From the NCBI RefSeq assembly GCF_018399035.1, contig NZ_CP073760.1:5332501-5396500 (forward strand): a stretch of 64,000 bases of DNA. Reading direction: 5' to 3'. This DNA is from Thiocapsa sp. GTDB lineage: Bacteria > Pseudomonadota > Gammaproteobacteria > Chromatiales > Chromatiaceae. Shown here one piece after another: positions 8,689 through 17,797 of the stretch. Below the pieces are notes generated by a model. That model saw nothing but the letters and a program-made list of their open reading frames with translations. It did no database searches and was not told where the DNA came from. Each line of letters opens with the position of its first letter. Position 1 is the first letter of the stretch. The position numbers were made by a program, and so were the translations under genes.

Positions 8689-8812
8689 CGGGCGGTCTCG
8701 GACTCTCTGCAACCACTAGCCTCGCCGCCCCCTTTCGACGCAAGGTGCCCGCAGGGGTGCTTTCCGGTACACTCTCGCGGTTTGAGTCAAGCCCAAACAT
8801 GCGGTCCGTGCC

Positions 8813-9271
8813 GTGCCGACATCAAACGATCCCCGATTGTTGACCTTTACCTGGCCGGTGCGCGTCTATTACGAAGATACCGACGCGGGCGGTGTGGTCT
8901 TCTACGCCAATTATCTCAAGTTCATGGAGCGGGCGCGCACGGAGTGGCTGCGCGCCGTCGGCTATGAGCAGGATGCCTTGCGCGAGCGTTGCGGCATCCT
9001 CTTCGCCGTGCGTCGCGTTGCGATCGACTATCTTGCACCCGCCCGTCTCGATGATTGCCTGAGCGTGACCTCCCGCCTGGTGCGTGCGGGCGGTGCGAGT
9101 CTGGAGTTCGATCAGCAGGTGATGCGCGACGGGGACGGTACCTGTTGTTGCCGAGCCGCCGTGAAGATCGCCTGCATCGATGTCGCGACCCTGCGCCCGG
9201 CGCGCCTGCCCGGCGATCTCTTGTCCGACTTGTTGCCTTTCGCGAGCGGTCCAGCGGAGACCCTGCCATGA
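8813..9271 (+). CDS. ybgC: Tol-Pal system-associated acyl-CoA thioesterase YbgC
   Basis: This 152-residue hotdog-fold thioesterase is the usual first gene of tol operons. The 4-hydroxybenzoyl-CoA thioesterase-type motif YYEDTDAGGVVFYANYLKF includes the conserved catalytic Asp of the DTDAGG loop. FMERARTEWLR follows. Family members hydrolyse short or long acyl-CoA in the cytoplasm, probably linking phospholipid metabolism to the Tol complex. The start is a GTG at 8813. The stop overlaps the tolQ start by four bases (ATGA at 9268-9271), indicating translational coupling. Confidence 0.95.
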   Translation: MPTSNDPRLLTFTWPVRVYYEDTDAGGVVFYANYLKFMERARTEWLRAVGYEQDALRERCGILFAVRRVAIDYLAPARLDDCLSVTSRLVRAGGASLEFDQQVMRDGDGTCCCRAAVKIACIDVATLRPARLPGDLLSDLLPFASGPAETLP

Positions 9272-9942
9272 CGTCCGATCTGTCCTTGTTTAACCTCATC
9301 CTCCAGGCCAGCCTGGTGGTCCAGTTGGTGCTGGTGGTGCTGGTGCTCGCCTCCGTGACCTCTTGGGCCATGATCCTGGACCGCGGACGCGTGCTCTCCA
9401 AGGCCCGTAAGAGCGCCAACGCCTTCGAGGAGCGCTTCTGGTCCGGCGGCGATCTCAGTACGCTTTACAAAGACCTGAGCGAGAACCGCAAGGGCGAACA
9501 TGGTTTGCCGTCCATCTTCCGCGCCGGCTTCAAGGAATACGTGCGGCTGCGCAAGATCGAGGGCAATGACCTGATGGCCGTCCTGCAGGGCAGCGAGCGC
9601 TCGATGCGCGTCGCCCTCAGCCGCGAGATGGACCGCCTGGAGACCAGCCTCACCTTCCTGGCGACGGTCGGCTCCACCAGCCCCTACATCGGGCTCTTCG
9701 GCACCGTCTGGGGCATCATGCATGCCTTCCAAGCACTCGGGAACGTCGAGCAGGCCACCCTCGCACTGGTTGCGCCGGGCATCTCCGAGGCATTGGTCGC
9801 CACCGCCATCGGTCTCTTCGCCGCCATCCCCGCCGTCATCGCCTACAACAGATATTCCTATCAGGTCGAGCGTCTGAACAGCCGCTACGAGGAATTCATG
9901 GAAGAGTTCTCGACCCTGCTGCAACGTCAAGGCCGCAACTGA
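9268..9942 (+). CDS. tolQ: Tol-Pal system proton channel protein TolQ
   Basis: This 224-residue inner membrane protein is homologous to ExbB and MotA. TolQ forms the proton channel with TolR and energises TolA. Three transmembrane segments are visible: residues ~10-35 (LQASLVVQLVLVVLVL), ~130-155 (ATVGSTSPYIGLFGTVWG) and ~165-190 (ISEALVATAIGLFAAIPAV). The GTVWGIMHAF and APGISEAL motifs are hallmark TolQ/ExbB sequences. The start at 9268 overlaps ybgC by four bases. A longer upstream reading is in the wrong context. Confidence 0.97.
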   Translation: MTSDLSLFNLILQASLVVQLVLVVLVLASVTSWAMILDRGRVLSKARKSANAFEERFWSGGDLSTLYKDLSENRKGEHGLPSIFRAGFKEYVRLRKIEGNDLMAVLQGSERSMRVALSREMDRLETSLTFLATVGSTSPYIGLFGTVWGIMHAFQALGNVEQATLALVAPGISEALVATAIGLFAAIPAVIAYNRYSYQVERLNSRYEEFMEEFSTLLQRQGRN

Positions 9943-9962
9943 GCGTTCGAGGACTCCCGCAG

Positions 9963-10406
9963 ATGCTCAAGCGCACCCGTTCCAGACAGCGCCGCCGGCC
10001 GATGGCCGAGATCAATGTCGTGCCCTACATCGACGTGATGCTGGTGCTGCTCGTCATCTTCATGGTGACGGCGCCCTTGATCACGCAGGGTGTGAAGGTG
10101 GCGCTGCCGCAGGAGACGGCCGGCGGGATCCCGAGCCCGACGACCGAGTCGCTGATCATCACCGTCGACCAGTTCGGTGACTATTACATCGATATCGGGG
10201 ACGACAAAAACGCCCCGGCCAGCGAGCAGATCCTCTTTGACCGCATTCGTGTCGTCCTGGAGTACACGCCGGGCACACCGATCCTGGTCAGGGCTGACCA
10301 CCGCGTCGACTACGGGCGTGTCGTTCGCGCAATGGTCGTTGCTCAAGCGGCCGGGGCGTCCGAGGTCGGTTTGGTGACGGTGCCGCCGGAGCGCCGCGAG
10401 CGCTGA
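9963..10406 (+). CDS. tolR: Tol-Pal system protein TolR
   Basis: This 147-residue ExbD/TolR protein has a short basic cytoplasmic N-terminus, one transmembrane helix (residues ~21-42: YIDVMLVLLVIFMVTAPLI) and a periplasmic domain. The membrane Asp of the PYIDVMLVLLVIFM motif, which carries the proton path with TolQ, is present. It lies 20 bases after tolQ in the same operon. Confidence 0.97.
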   Translation: MLKRTRSRQRRRPMAEINVVPYIDVMLVLLVIFMVTAPLITQGVKVALPQETAGGIPSPTTESLIITVDQFGDYYIDIGDDKNAPASEQILFDRIRVVLEYTPGTPILVRADHRVDYGRVVRAMVVAQAAGASEVGLVTVPPERRER

Positions 10407-10427
10407 CGCGGCAGTACGAGCCCGGAC

Positions 10428-11744
10428 ATGTGGCACATCCTGAGGCATAACCCGCGGGCCTTCTATTGGTCGTTGGGTCTGCATGTCTTTTTCGCCCTGC
10501 TCTTCTTCGTGGGCGTGAAGATCGATCGGCCGATCACGGAGGCCGGGAGCAAGGCGCGTGTGGTGCAGGCGACCATCATCGGCGATGCCGCGCTCGAGGC
10601 GATGGTGGCGGAGTTTCAGGCCGAGCAGGCGCGACGTCCGGCCGGACCCGAGATCAGTCCCGAGATCGTCTCCGAAGGACAGGCGCCGCCGGACGCAGTG
10701 GCCCCGCCGGAGTCGAGCCAGAACGACCTGAGTGCCGCCGAGGCCGCACGGCTCGAGGCCGAGCTCACCGAGGCGGAGCGTCAGGCCGACGCCGAACGCG
10801 AGGAGGCCCAGCGTCTCGAGGAGGCCGCTCTTGCCGCCGCCGAAGCCGAGCAGCTGGCGGCGGAGGCCGAAGCGGCTGCAGCCGAGGCCGAGGCGCGCCG
10901 TCTGCTGGAGATCGACCGCATGGCCGAGGCCCAGCGCCAAGCGCAGGCCGAACGAGAGGCCGCCGAGGCGAGGGCCGAGGCAGAACAACGCGCCGATGCC
11001 GAACGCCGTGCAGAGGCCGCTCGACGCGCCGAGGCCGAGCGTTTAGCCGCGGAGGCCGCAGCCGCCAAGGCCGAGGCGGAGCGTCTGGCCGAAGAGCAGC
11101 GTCTTGCCGCGGAGGCCGCGGCCCGCGCCGAGGCCCAACGCCGATCCGAGGCGGTCCGCGCCGAAGACGAACGCCGTGAGAGGGCCGAGGCCGAGCGACG
11201 CGCCGAGATCGAGCGTCGTGTGGAGGCCCAGCGCCAAGCCGACGCCGAGGCCGCCCTCGCGCGGCAGCGGCAGCTCGAAGAGGAGGCCCGCCTGATGGCC
11301 GAGCTCGAGGAGCGTCGTCTCGTCGAGGAGCTTGCGCAAGAGCGCATCGAGCAGGAGGCCAGGCGGCTCGCCGAGGAGGACAGGCAGCGCGGGCTCGGCG
11401 CGGAAGAGGCGCAGCGTACGCGTGAGGGCGACCCGAGATCGGCGTTGGCGACCGCGCAGCTTGCGCGCGAGGCCGATCGCTACGTCCCCGTGATCCGTGA
11501 TCGGGTGCGTCAGTTTTGGGTCCGACCGCCGGCGACCGGTCGCGATCTCGCCACCGTCGTTTCGGTGCGGCTCATCCCGGGCGGCGACGTGGTGCCCAAC
11601 AGCGTTCGTGTGGTCCAGAGCAGCGGCAATACCGCCTTCGATCAGTCGGTCGTCGCCGCGGTCAATCAGGCATCGCCCTTGCCCGTGCCGTCCGGACCCG
11701 TGTTCGAGCGCTTTCGCGAGTTCACTTTCACCTTCAGGCCCTAG
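10428..11744 (+). CDS. tolA: Cell envelope integrity protein TolA
   Basis: This 438-residue protein has the three-part TolA layout. An N-terminal transmembrane helix (residues ~15-32, LGLHVFFALLFFVGVKI) anchors it to TolQR. A very long alanine/glutamate/arginine-rich helical arm (about residues 95-325) spans the periplasm. A C-terminal globular domain (from about residue 340, DRYVPVIRDRVRQFWVRPP to TFRP) resembles the TonB-like domain that binds Pal and TolB. The repetitive arm has strongly biased codons and produces long spurious reading frames on the opposite strand. It lies 21 bases after tolR. Confidence 0.94.
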   Translation: MWHILRHNPRAFYWSLGLHVFFALLFFVGVKIDRPITEAGSKARVVQATIIGDAALEAMVAEFQAEQARRPAGPEISPEIVSEGQAPPDAVAPPESSQNDLSAAEAARLEAELTEAERQADAEREEAQRLEEAALAAAEAEQLAAEAEAAAAEAEARRLLEIDRMAEAQRQAQAEREAAEARAEAEQRADAERRAEAARRAEAERLAAEAAAAKAEAERLAEEQRLAAEAAARAEAQRRSEAVRAEDERRERAEAERRAEIERRVEAQRQADAEAALARQRQLEEEARLMAELEERRLVEELAQERIEQEARRLAEEDRQRGLGAEEAQRTREGDPRSALATAQLAREADRYVPVIRDRVRQFWVRPPATGRDLATVVSVRLIPGGDVVPNSVRVVQSSGNTAFDQSVVAAVNQASPLPVPSGPVFERFREFTFTFRP

Positions 11745-11759
11745 CCAGGACAGACCCCG

Positions 11760-13082
11760 ATGCCCCGACACCAGCGCCGCCCCTCGATCCTCATGGCCTT
11801 TGCAGTCGTCCTTTTCGGATTCGGTCTCGGATTCGGGGCCGGGCCGGCACAGGCCCGTCTGAACATCGAGGTCACCGGCGGTGTCGAGGCCGCCCAGCCG
11901 ATCGCCGTCGTCCCCTTCGGGGTGAGCGACGGGTTGATCCCGCCGGTAGACATCGCCGCCGTCATCAGTGCGGATCTCGCGCGCACCGGTCGGTTTCGTG
12001 CGATGCCGACCCGCGACATGCTCGACATGCCGGCCCGACACGAGGACGTGGATCTGCGCGATTGGCGCCTGCTCGGGATGAACAACCTGGTTATCGGCCG
12101 TGTGGAGGCCGACGGCAGCGGCTATCGGGTCAGCTTCATCCTCTACGATGTCTTCCGCGGCGATCAGCTCGCCGGCAGCACACTCGTTTCCACCAAGGCC
12201 GGCATGCGCAACACGGCGCACCGCATCGCCGACATCATCTATCAGAAGCTCACCGGCCAGCGCGGCGTGGCGGCCACCCGCATCGCCTATGTCACCGCCA
12301 CCGGCCAGGGCGAGAGCCAGACGGTGACCCTGCGCGTCGCGGACGCCGACGGCTACAACCCCCAGACCATCGTCTCCTCCGGCGAGCCCATCATGTCGCC
12401 GGCCTGGTCTCCCGACGGCCGCCGCATCGCTTACGTCTCCTTCGAGAACAAGCGCGCCGCCATCTACATCCAGGAGCTGGCCAGCGGGCGCCGCGAGCTG
12501 GTCGCGAGCCATCCCGGCATCAACGGCTCGCCGGCCTTCTCGCCCGACGGGCGCAAGCTCGCGATGACGCTCTCCAAGGACGGCAATCCGGACATCTATG
12601 TGCTGGATCTCACGACCCGCGAGCTGGTGCGTCTCACCGACCATTTCGCCATCGACACCGAGCCCTCCTGGTCGCCCGACGGTCAACAGATCATCTTCAC
12701 CTCCGATCGCGGCGGCAGCCCGCAGATCTATCGCATGGGCTCGGGCGGCGGGCCCGCCCAGCGGATCAGCTCCGAGGGCGACTACAACGCCCGTGCATCC
12801 TATTCGCCGGACGGGCGATCCATCGTCCTGGTCACACGCGTCAACGGGCGATTCCGCATCGGCGTGATCGATCTGGATCGCGGCTTCATGCGGGTCTTGA
12901 GCAACGGCAGCCTGGACGAGTCACCGAGTTTCGCGCCGAACGGCAGCATGGTAATTTACGCGACCATCCACGGCGGCCGAGGCGTCTTGGCGGCAGCCTC
13001 GATCGACGGCGGCGGCAACCAGCGCCTGTCGCAGGATTCCGGCGAGGTCCGCGAGCCCGCCTGGTCGCCGTTCATACAATGA
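11760..13082 (+). CDS. tolB: Tol-Pal system beta-propeller protein TolB
   Basis: This 440-residue periplasmic protein has an N-terminal signal peptide (hydrophobic residues ~10-30, cleavage near AQA-RL). An alpha/beta N-terminal domain contains VVPFGVSDGL and DLARTGRFRAMP. A six-bladed beta-propeller follows, made of repeats such as SPAWSPDGRRIAYVS, SPAFSPDGRKLAMT, EPSWSPDGQQIIFTS and SPSFAPNGSMVIYA. TolB binds Pal and cycles it to sites of division under TolA control. The length equals the family norm. It lies 15 bases after tolA. Confidence 0.97.
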   Translation: MPRHQRRPSILMAFAVVLFGFGLGFGAGPAQARLNIEVTGGVEAAQPIAVVPFGVSDGLIPPVDIAAVISADLARTGRFRAMPTRDMLDMPARHEDVDLRDWRLLGMNNLVIGRVEADGSGYRVSFILYDVFRGDQLAGSTLVSTKAGMRNTAHRIADIIYQKLTGQRGVAATRIAYVTATGQGESQTVTLRVADADGYNPQTIVSSGEPIMSPAWSPDGRRIAYVSFENKRAAIYIQELASGRRELVASHPGINGSPAFSPDGRKLAMTLSKDGNPDIYVLDLTTRELVRLTDHFAIDTEPSWSPDGQQIIFTSDRGGSPQIYRMGSGGGPAQRISSEGDYNARASYSPDGRSIVLVTRVNGRFRIGVIDLDRGFMRVLSNGSLDESPSFAPNGSMVIYATIHGGRGVLAAASIDGGGNQRLSQDSGEVREPAWSPFIQ

Positions 13083-13099
13083 TCCCCGTCGTTAGGGTG

Positions 13100-13185
13100 A
13101 ACAAGCCCCGTAGGGTAAGCGAAGCGCAGTCCACCAGCCCCGACGCAGAGGGTGAACCACGCTCTCGCTCGTCCCATTACCCTAC
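13100..13185. repeat. GTAGGGTAAGCGAAGCGC repeat between tolB and pal
   Basis: The 196-bp tolB-pal gap contains CCCCGTAGGGTAAGCGAAG near 13106 and an inverted CCCATTACCCTACC at about 13176. This is the inverted-repeat design seen elsewhere between genes in this window, with different sequence. The interruption separates pal from the rest of the tol operon by more than usual. Confidence 0.5.
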
Positions 13186-13278
13186 CGTCCCGATCAGCGA
13201 CGTCGCCGAGCTCATGACCAAGGCGCGCCCCGAACAAATCCAACGTCCAATCCCCGACGCCGGGGTCAGGAGTCTGTG

Positions 13279-13818
13279 ATGACAACGAACCGCAAGGGCA
13301 TCCGGGCGCCCGCCCTCGCCCTCACTGCCGTCGTGCTCGCCTCTGTCTTGGCCGCCGGCTGCACCAGCGCGCCGAAACAATCGATCGAGCCTGCCGCGCC
13401 TCAGCCGATGCCGACGGTGCCGACCACGACCGCCCCGCTCGAAACCACGCGCCCGGTCTATGCCGGTCCCTGGGAGGATCCGAGTAATCCGCTGTACCAG
13501 CGGACCATCTATTTCGACTACGACACCGCCGAGATCAAGCCCGAATATCTCCCGGTGCTGCGCACCCACGCGCGGTATTTGGGCATCAACACGGGGGTCA
13601 AGGCGACACTCGAAGGCAACACCGACGAGCGCGGCACACGCGAGTACAACCTCGCCCTGAGCGATCAGCGTGCCGAGTCGGTGCGGCGTCTCATGATCGC
13701 CGACGGCGTGCCGCCGAACCAGCTGTCCACGCTGAGCTACGGCGAAGAACGCCCGGCCAATCCGGGTCATAGCGAGCAGGCCTGGCGGTTGAATCGGCGT
13801 GTCGTGATCCAGTATTGA
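13279..13818 (+). CDS. pal: Peptidoglycan-associated lipoprotein Pal
   Basis: This 179-residue outer-membrane lipoprotein has a signal sequence ending in the lipobox LAAGC (lipidated Cys28). A Pro/Thr-rich linker (residues ~38-65) is followed by an OmpA-like peptidoglycan-binding domain: IYFDYDTAEIKPEY, LEGNTDERGTREYNLALSDQ and RAESVRRLM. Pal tethers the outer membrane to peptidoglycan and is moved by TolB and TolA during constriction. ATG 13279 is preferred over GTG 13276 because AGGAG (13268-13272) is correctly spaced from it. Confidence 0.96.
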   Translation: MTTNRKGIRAPALALTAVVLASVLAAGCTSAPKQSIEPAAPQPMPTVPTTTAPLETTRPVYAGPWEDPSNPLYQRTIYFDYDTAEIKPEYLPVLRTHARYLGINTGVKATLEGNTDERGTREYNLALSDQRAESVRRLMIADGVPPNQLSTLSYGEERPANPGHSEQAWRLNRRVVIQY

Positions 13819-14022
13819 ATCGCGTTGAATCGCGTCCGGTGCGACCTGCGGGCTTTTGGGTGGGATCGGATTTCGGCGAGTGTCTGCGGGTGTCGGCGTT
13901 GACGCGATTCAAATTGTCTAAGAATTTTATTTAATCTGCTTTCCTTGGCGCTTCAGGTCGTTGGACGACTGTCGAGCGCGAAGGTTTCGGTTGTCACCGG
14001 AACAGGATTTAGGAGTGAATTG

Positions 14023-14880
14023 ATGCGTATCCGACCGATCGTTCTGATTCTGGCTGCGGCCTTGCTCGCTGCGACCGTCCCGCCGACGGCGCTGGCAAAC
14101 CCTGCCCTCGAGGCGCGGCTCGCCCGCATGGAGCGCATCCTCGAGAATCAGGCGGGCTCCGAGCTCCTGCTTCAGATGCAGCAGCTGCAGATGGAGATGC
14201 AGGAGTTGCGCGGTCTGGTCGAGATGCAGCAGTTCGAGATCCAAAAGCTGCAGCGCCAGCAGCGCGATCAATTTCTCGACATCGACTCGCGTCTCGGTGC
14301 CGATCGCGGCGATCCCTTGGGTCCTGCCGCCCCGGGCGACCTGAACGGCGGTAATGGCTCCATCGATGTCAGCGGAAGCGATCTCGATGCCCCCGCAGGG
14401 ACGCCCGAGCCGCCGCCCCCGATTGCCGCGCCGGTCCCCTCGTCGAGCGGTGCCGCCGGCATCCCCTCCTTGCCCTCGCCCGAGACGACCGGCGGCAGCG
14501 AGCGCGATGCCTATGCCGCCGCCTTTGCGCTCCTCAAAGAGCGCAAATACGAAGAGGCGCAGGCCGCCTTCAGCGACCTGCTCCGGCGCTATCCGCAGGG
14601 CCAGTTCACCGACAACGCCCGCTACTGGCTCGGCGAGACCTACTACATCCAGCGCAACTACCCGGCCGCCTTGGCCGAGCTCGATCGCCTGGTCCAGCTC
14701 AGCCCCGACAGCCCGAAGGTCCCCGGCGCCATGCTCAAGATCGGCTACATCCAATTCGAGCAAAAGGCGTTCGAGCAGGCGCGCGCCACGCTCGAGCAGG
14801 TCGTCAGTCGCTATCCCGCCAGCACCGAGGCGCGCCTCGCCAGAAGCCGTCTGGAGCGGATCGGCCAAGAGTTGCGCTGA
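14023..14880 (+). CDS. cpoB: Cell division coordinator CpoB (YbgF)
   Basis: This 285-residue periplasmic protein has a signal peptide (residues 1-25, cleaved near ALA-NP). A Gln/Met/Leu-rich trimerising coiled coil (about 28-88) and a Pro/Gly-rich linker follow. The TPR domain (about 155-285) includes AAFALLKERKYEEAQAAF and ARYWLGETYYIQRNY. CpoB joins PBP1B peptidoglycan synthesis to Tol-driven outer-membrane constriction. The start at 14023 has AGGAG at 14011-14015. A longer reading from 13945 lacks a signal peptide at its end and is rejected. It is the last tol-cluster gene. Confidence 0.93.
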   Translation: MRIRPIVLILAAALLAATVPPTALANPALEARLARMERILENQAGSELLLQMQQLQMEMQELRGLVEMQQFEIQKLQRQQRDQFLDIDSRLGADRGDPLGPAAPGDLNGGNGSIDVSGSDLDAPAGTPEPPPPIAAPVPSSSGAAGIPSLPSPETTGGSERDAYAAAFALLKERKYEEAQAAFSDLLRRYPQGQFTDNARYWLGETYYIQRNYPAALAELDRLVQLSPDSPKVPGAMLKIGYIQFEQKAFEQARATLEQVVSRYPASTEARLARSRLERIGQELR

Positions 14881-14981
14881 GCGATCCCCGCCGCCGCAAG
14901 GCCGCAACGACACCCGTTTCGACGGGCCCGCGTCCTGGCCCTTCAAAAAGACCGCGCACCGCATTATACTGCCCGGCTTTC

Positions 14982-15057
14982 GCGCCCTTAGCTCAGTTGG
15001 TAGAGCATCTGACTTTTAATCAGGTGGTCGCAGGTTCGAGCCCTGCAGGGCGCACCA
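14982..15057 (+). tRNA. tRNA-Lys (anticodon UUU)
   Basis: This 76-base tRNA has acceptor stem GCGCCCT pairing with AGGGCGC, an encoded CCA end, a D-loop AGCTCAGTTGGTAGAGC, an anticodon loop CTTTTAA flanked by TCTGA/TCAGG, and a T arm GCAGGTTCGAGCCCTGC. The anticodon TTT decodes lysine. The 3' end lies 13 bp from the stop of an integrase gene on the opposite strand, so it is the probable attachment site of the element to its right. Confidence 0.97.
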
Positions 15058-15070
15058 TAAAAACAACAAC

Positions 15071-16165
15071 TTAGGCCACTTCGGTGGCCTTGTTCGTTTC
15101 AGGTGTGCCGGAAAATGTGCGGACAGGCTTCAACCCGGTCTCAATCCGAGAGGCATGCTCCGAAAGATGTTCCGGCGCCAGATGCGCATAACGTCGGACC
15201 ATTTCGGCTGACTGCCAACCTCCCAGCTCTTGCAGAACGTGCAGAGGCGTTCCGGCCTGAACGTGCCAACTTGCCCAAGTGTGACGGAGATCATGCCAGC
15301 GAAAATTGCTGATCCCGGCACGCTCCAGCGCTTTCCGCCACGCCGCTCCGCCTGCCTTGGTCACCGGGTTCCAGGTTTCCATGCCATTGCGCCTACGGCG
15401 GTAGCAGAAGACACGCTCCGCATGGCGATTTTGCCAGCGCCGCAACACCAGGACAGCATCGCGGTTAAGTGGCACACCGATTCCTCGATTGCCCTTGGCT
15501 TCATCGTCATGCACCCAGGCGACGCGGCGGTCCAAGTCAACTTGCTCCCAGCATAGCCCCGTCACATTTGCTTCACGCAGTCCGGTCGCTAGACTGAAAC
15601 GCACCATGTCGGCTAGGTGCTCCGGCAACTCTGCGATCAACCGATCGGCTTCGTCGCGTTTGAGCCAGCGAACACGCTTTTTGGGTTCCGGCAACATGCG
15701 TAAAGCCGGGGACTTGTCGAGCCACTCCCATTCGCGCTCAGCCCGACGTAGGATTGCCCGGAGCAAAGCCTGCATCCTGTTCACCGTCGCGTTCGTGACA
15801 CCTTTCGGATGCCGCTTCGTCTTCTGCGTTTTTCGATTGACCTTCAGTTGGTCGACCAACGCCTTGTCGATCTCGTCCAGCATCTTGTCTTTCAGGTGCG
15901 GATCGAGCCATCTCAAATGAACCAGATCATCCTCGTGACTGGCCTTATGCTCGGTCTCGGCAATCCACTGCACCACAGCTTCCTGCCACGACCGCCTCGG
16001 CTTCTCGCCCAGTCGTGCGACCCGCCAAAGATCCTGCTTCAGCTTCGCCTCGTACTCCTCGGCGTCTTTCTTGTCTTCGGTGCCAGTAGAGCGCCGTACT
16101 TCTCGGCCGTCCGGTGTGGTGAAGCGAGTCCACCAGTGACGGCTGTTGTTTCTGCGGTAGAGCAT
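15071..16165 (-). CDS. Tyrosine-recombinase site-specific integrase
   Basis: This 364-residue phage-type integrase catalyses recombination at an attachment site, very probably the 3' end of the adjacent tRNA-Lys. The N-terminal DNA-binding part contains HWWTRFTTPDGREVRRST. The catalytic domain has the first Arg in ATGLREANV, His-x-x-Arg in WHDLRHTWASWH, and the nucleophilic Tyr in VRRYAHLAPEHL. Start ATG 16165 (MLYRRNNSRHWW) is preceded by AGGAG. It points toward the tRNA, the usual arrangement for tRNA-integrated islands. A GGCCAC/GTGGCC hairpin (15073-15090) overlaps its stop. Confidence 0.92.
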   Translation of the reverse strand: MLYRRNNSRHWWTRFTTPDGREVRRSTGTEDKKDAEEYEAKLKQDLWRVARLGEKPRRSWQEAVVQWIAETEHKASHEDDLVHLRWLDPHLKDKMLDEIDKALVDQLKVNRKTQKTKRHPKGVTNATVNRMQALLRAILRRAEREWEWLDKSPALRMLPEPKKRVRWLKRDEADRLIAELPEHLADMVRFSLATGLREANVTGLCWEQVDLDRRVAWVHDDEAKGNRGIGVPLNRDAVLVLRRWQNRHAERVFCYRRRRNGMETWNPVTKAGGAAWRKALERAGISNFRWHDLRHTWASWHVQAGTPLHVLQELGGWQSAEMVRRYAHLAPEHLSEHASRIETGLKPVRTFSGTPETNKATEVA

Positions 16166-16371
16166 GTCGATCTCCTTTTCGATAAAGGCCCTGCCGCTCG
16201 CGCCTGAGGATCGTACTGCGAGCGGAGCCAATCCACCAGATCCGACTCCAAAAATACCCATGCCTTGCCCGGCCGTGCGCCGGGGATCACCCCGTCGCGC
16301 GCGCGGCGGCGAACCGTTTCCGTATGCATCCGAAGGAATGCTGCGGCTTCATCGAGGCTTAAGGTTCTCAT
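16039..16371 (-). CDS. Helix-turn-helix (excisionase/AlpA-like) protein
   Basis: This 110-residue ORF has residues 1-57 that form an excisionase-type winged helix: TLSLDEAAAFLRMHTETVRRRARDG, then PGAKAWVF-like residues and ESDLVDWLRSQY. Such proteins act as recombination directionality factors or repressors of integrases. It lies upstream of the integrase on the same strand. Its 3' part overlaps the integrase start by 127 bp in another frame, so the C-terminal ~50 residues (Arg/Thr-rich) may be unstructured. The overlap suggests coupled expression. Confidence 0.7.
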   Translation of the reverse strand: MRTLSLDEAAAFLRMHTETVRRRARDGVIPGARPGKAWVFLESDLVDWLRSQYDPQARAAGPLSKRRSTCSTAETTAVTGGLASPHRTAEKYGALLAPKTRKTPRSTRRS

Positions 16372-17797
16372 TGTTTTTGCATTTTCATGGAATCGGTGGA
16401 GGGTTCTTGTTGTTTCCAGCGCCTACGATACCGCTTGCAATTTGCTCCGCGAGTACGAAAACGCGTCGCTTTTTGCCCTTTTCTCGGCCAGCTGCCTCAC
16501 GGGAGGGTGAGCCGGACGAGCGCCGGAATGTCCCGTGTGCTGAGTACCCAGGTAGTCGAGATCACGGTCGAGTCGGTCACACAATGTCACGCGCTGGCGG
16601 TACGGCAACCAGCTCGAGGAGCAGCTCAAGGGCGAGGTTCAACAACCGTCTGATGCACGTCGGAGCAGGTCGAGGGGAGACGCCGCCGGAGCAGATGGAT
16701 AACCCGTACGCGATGGGGCGGCGCGAGCAGCGCTGGGCCTTGATCATCGTTTGGTCCAACTGCTGGTGATCCTTGCGTCCTCAGGGCTTCCAGCCCTGAT
16801 TCCGTCAGGCCAGGATGGCCTGACGACGCATTCGGTGGCCGCTGTGGGCGAAGGGATGATCGAGGCCCAGCCCAGACGGTGACCACCGAGGCAAGGAGGA
16901 GATCACGCGCTGGTTACGGGAGCACTTCGAGCGCGGTCAGGTCGAATACGAGCAGAAAGAAGCTGGAGCGGCGCGCGAAGTGTTGTTTCCAACATTATCT
17001 CGTCACAGACTTCTAAGATTCGCTCACCTGACTTCCGCCGATCTTTCCGCACTGCGGCACCGGGCGAGAGGCGGCGGAAGGGTCCGTTCTCGACCCAGAC
17101 CGGCCACCGAGCCGAGCCAGCCAACCGATCGCTGTGCCCCATTATCAGTCACTGAATCCGGGAGATCCGAGGGGGAGCACCGGCGAAGAGCCGACATCCG
17201 TTCCCCTAATCTCAACGGCAGCAGTCCAACGGACAGCGGTCGTCGGACGTTCGCCGCGAGCCTCCAGGATCACTCTGCCTGCTGTACACAAAAAACAGCT
17301 ATCCACGCCATCATGGCGGATTCTCAACCACATCGGCGAGCCGCCCCGCCCACCGCCGATCACCCCGCCCGGGACGATGCGCCCGAGCCGACGCCGGACC
17401 GGGACCTTCTCGGCCAATCCGAGCCACACTTCGAGTTTGACCAGCGCGTTGCCTGGTCGCCGGTGTCTGCCGCGGGCGGGAGTGCAGCCGCCACTGCCTC
17501 CCGCCCGTCCGCTGTGCCCGGAGCCGTTTTCAAGCGCTCGTCAACACGGGATCTCTGCTCCAACCGGAGGCCGTTGCGCGCCCGGACAGCGTCTTGACCG
17601 GCCGTCGATCCAACGCTAGCATCGATTCGGGCGTCGCTGGACGCGCAGCGCGCAGTGGCGGTTGGATCTCCGATCCGTCGGAGCATCTTGTTTTTCGCGC
17701 CGTATTTCCTGCGGGACTTGACGTGCGCTCCCCCGGCAGATCTGATGCGGCCATCAGGTGAACCGGATTTGCGCAAGCGGATTTCAAGGTACATTTC
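16372..17797. other. 1.4-kb region with no gene I can support
   Basis: Several open frames exist, but none shows a recognisable domain, good codon pattern or convincing ribosome site. A palindrome GTCAGGCCA-GGA-TGGCCTGAC lies at 16805-16825, preceded by GGGCTTCCAGCCCT. A possible coding scrap on the plus strand near 16900-16985 reads EITRWLREHFERGQVEYEQK and stops being protein-like soon after. The region resembles eroded DNA inside the integrated island. The 17798 gene may have its promoter in the last 100 bp. Confidence 0.5.

Noticed and set aside
9927..12686. Long minus-strand frames opposite tolR, tolA and tolB
   Set aside because: They are antisense shadows of the repetitive tolA arm and conserved Tol genes; their Leu/Gly- or Arg/Ala-rich composition is an artefact.
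15073..15090. Rho-independent terminator for tRNA-Lys
   Set aside because: The hairpin is good but lacks a T-run, and it lies in the integrase coding end. It could still stop transcription, but the evidence is weak.
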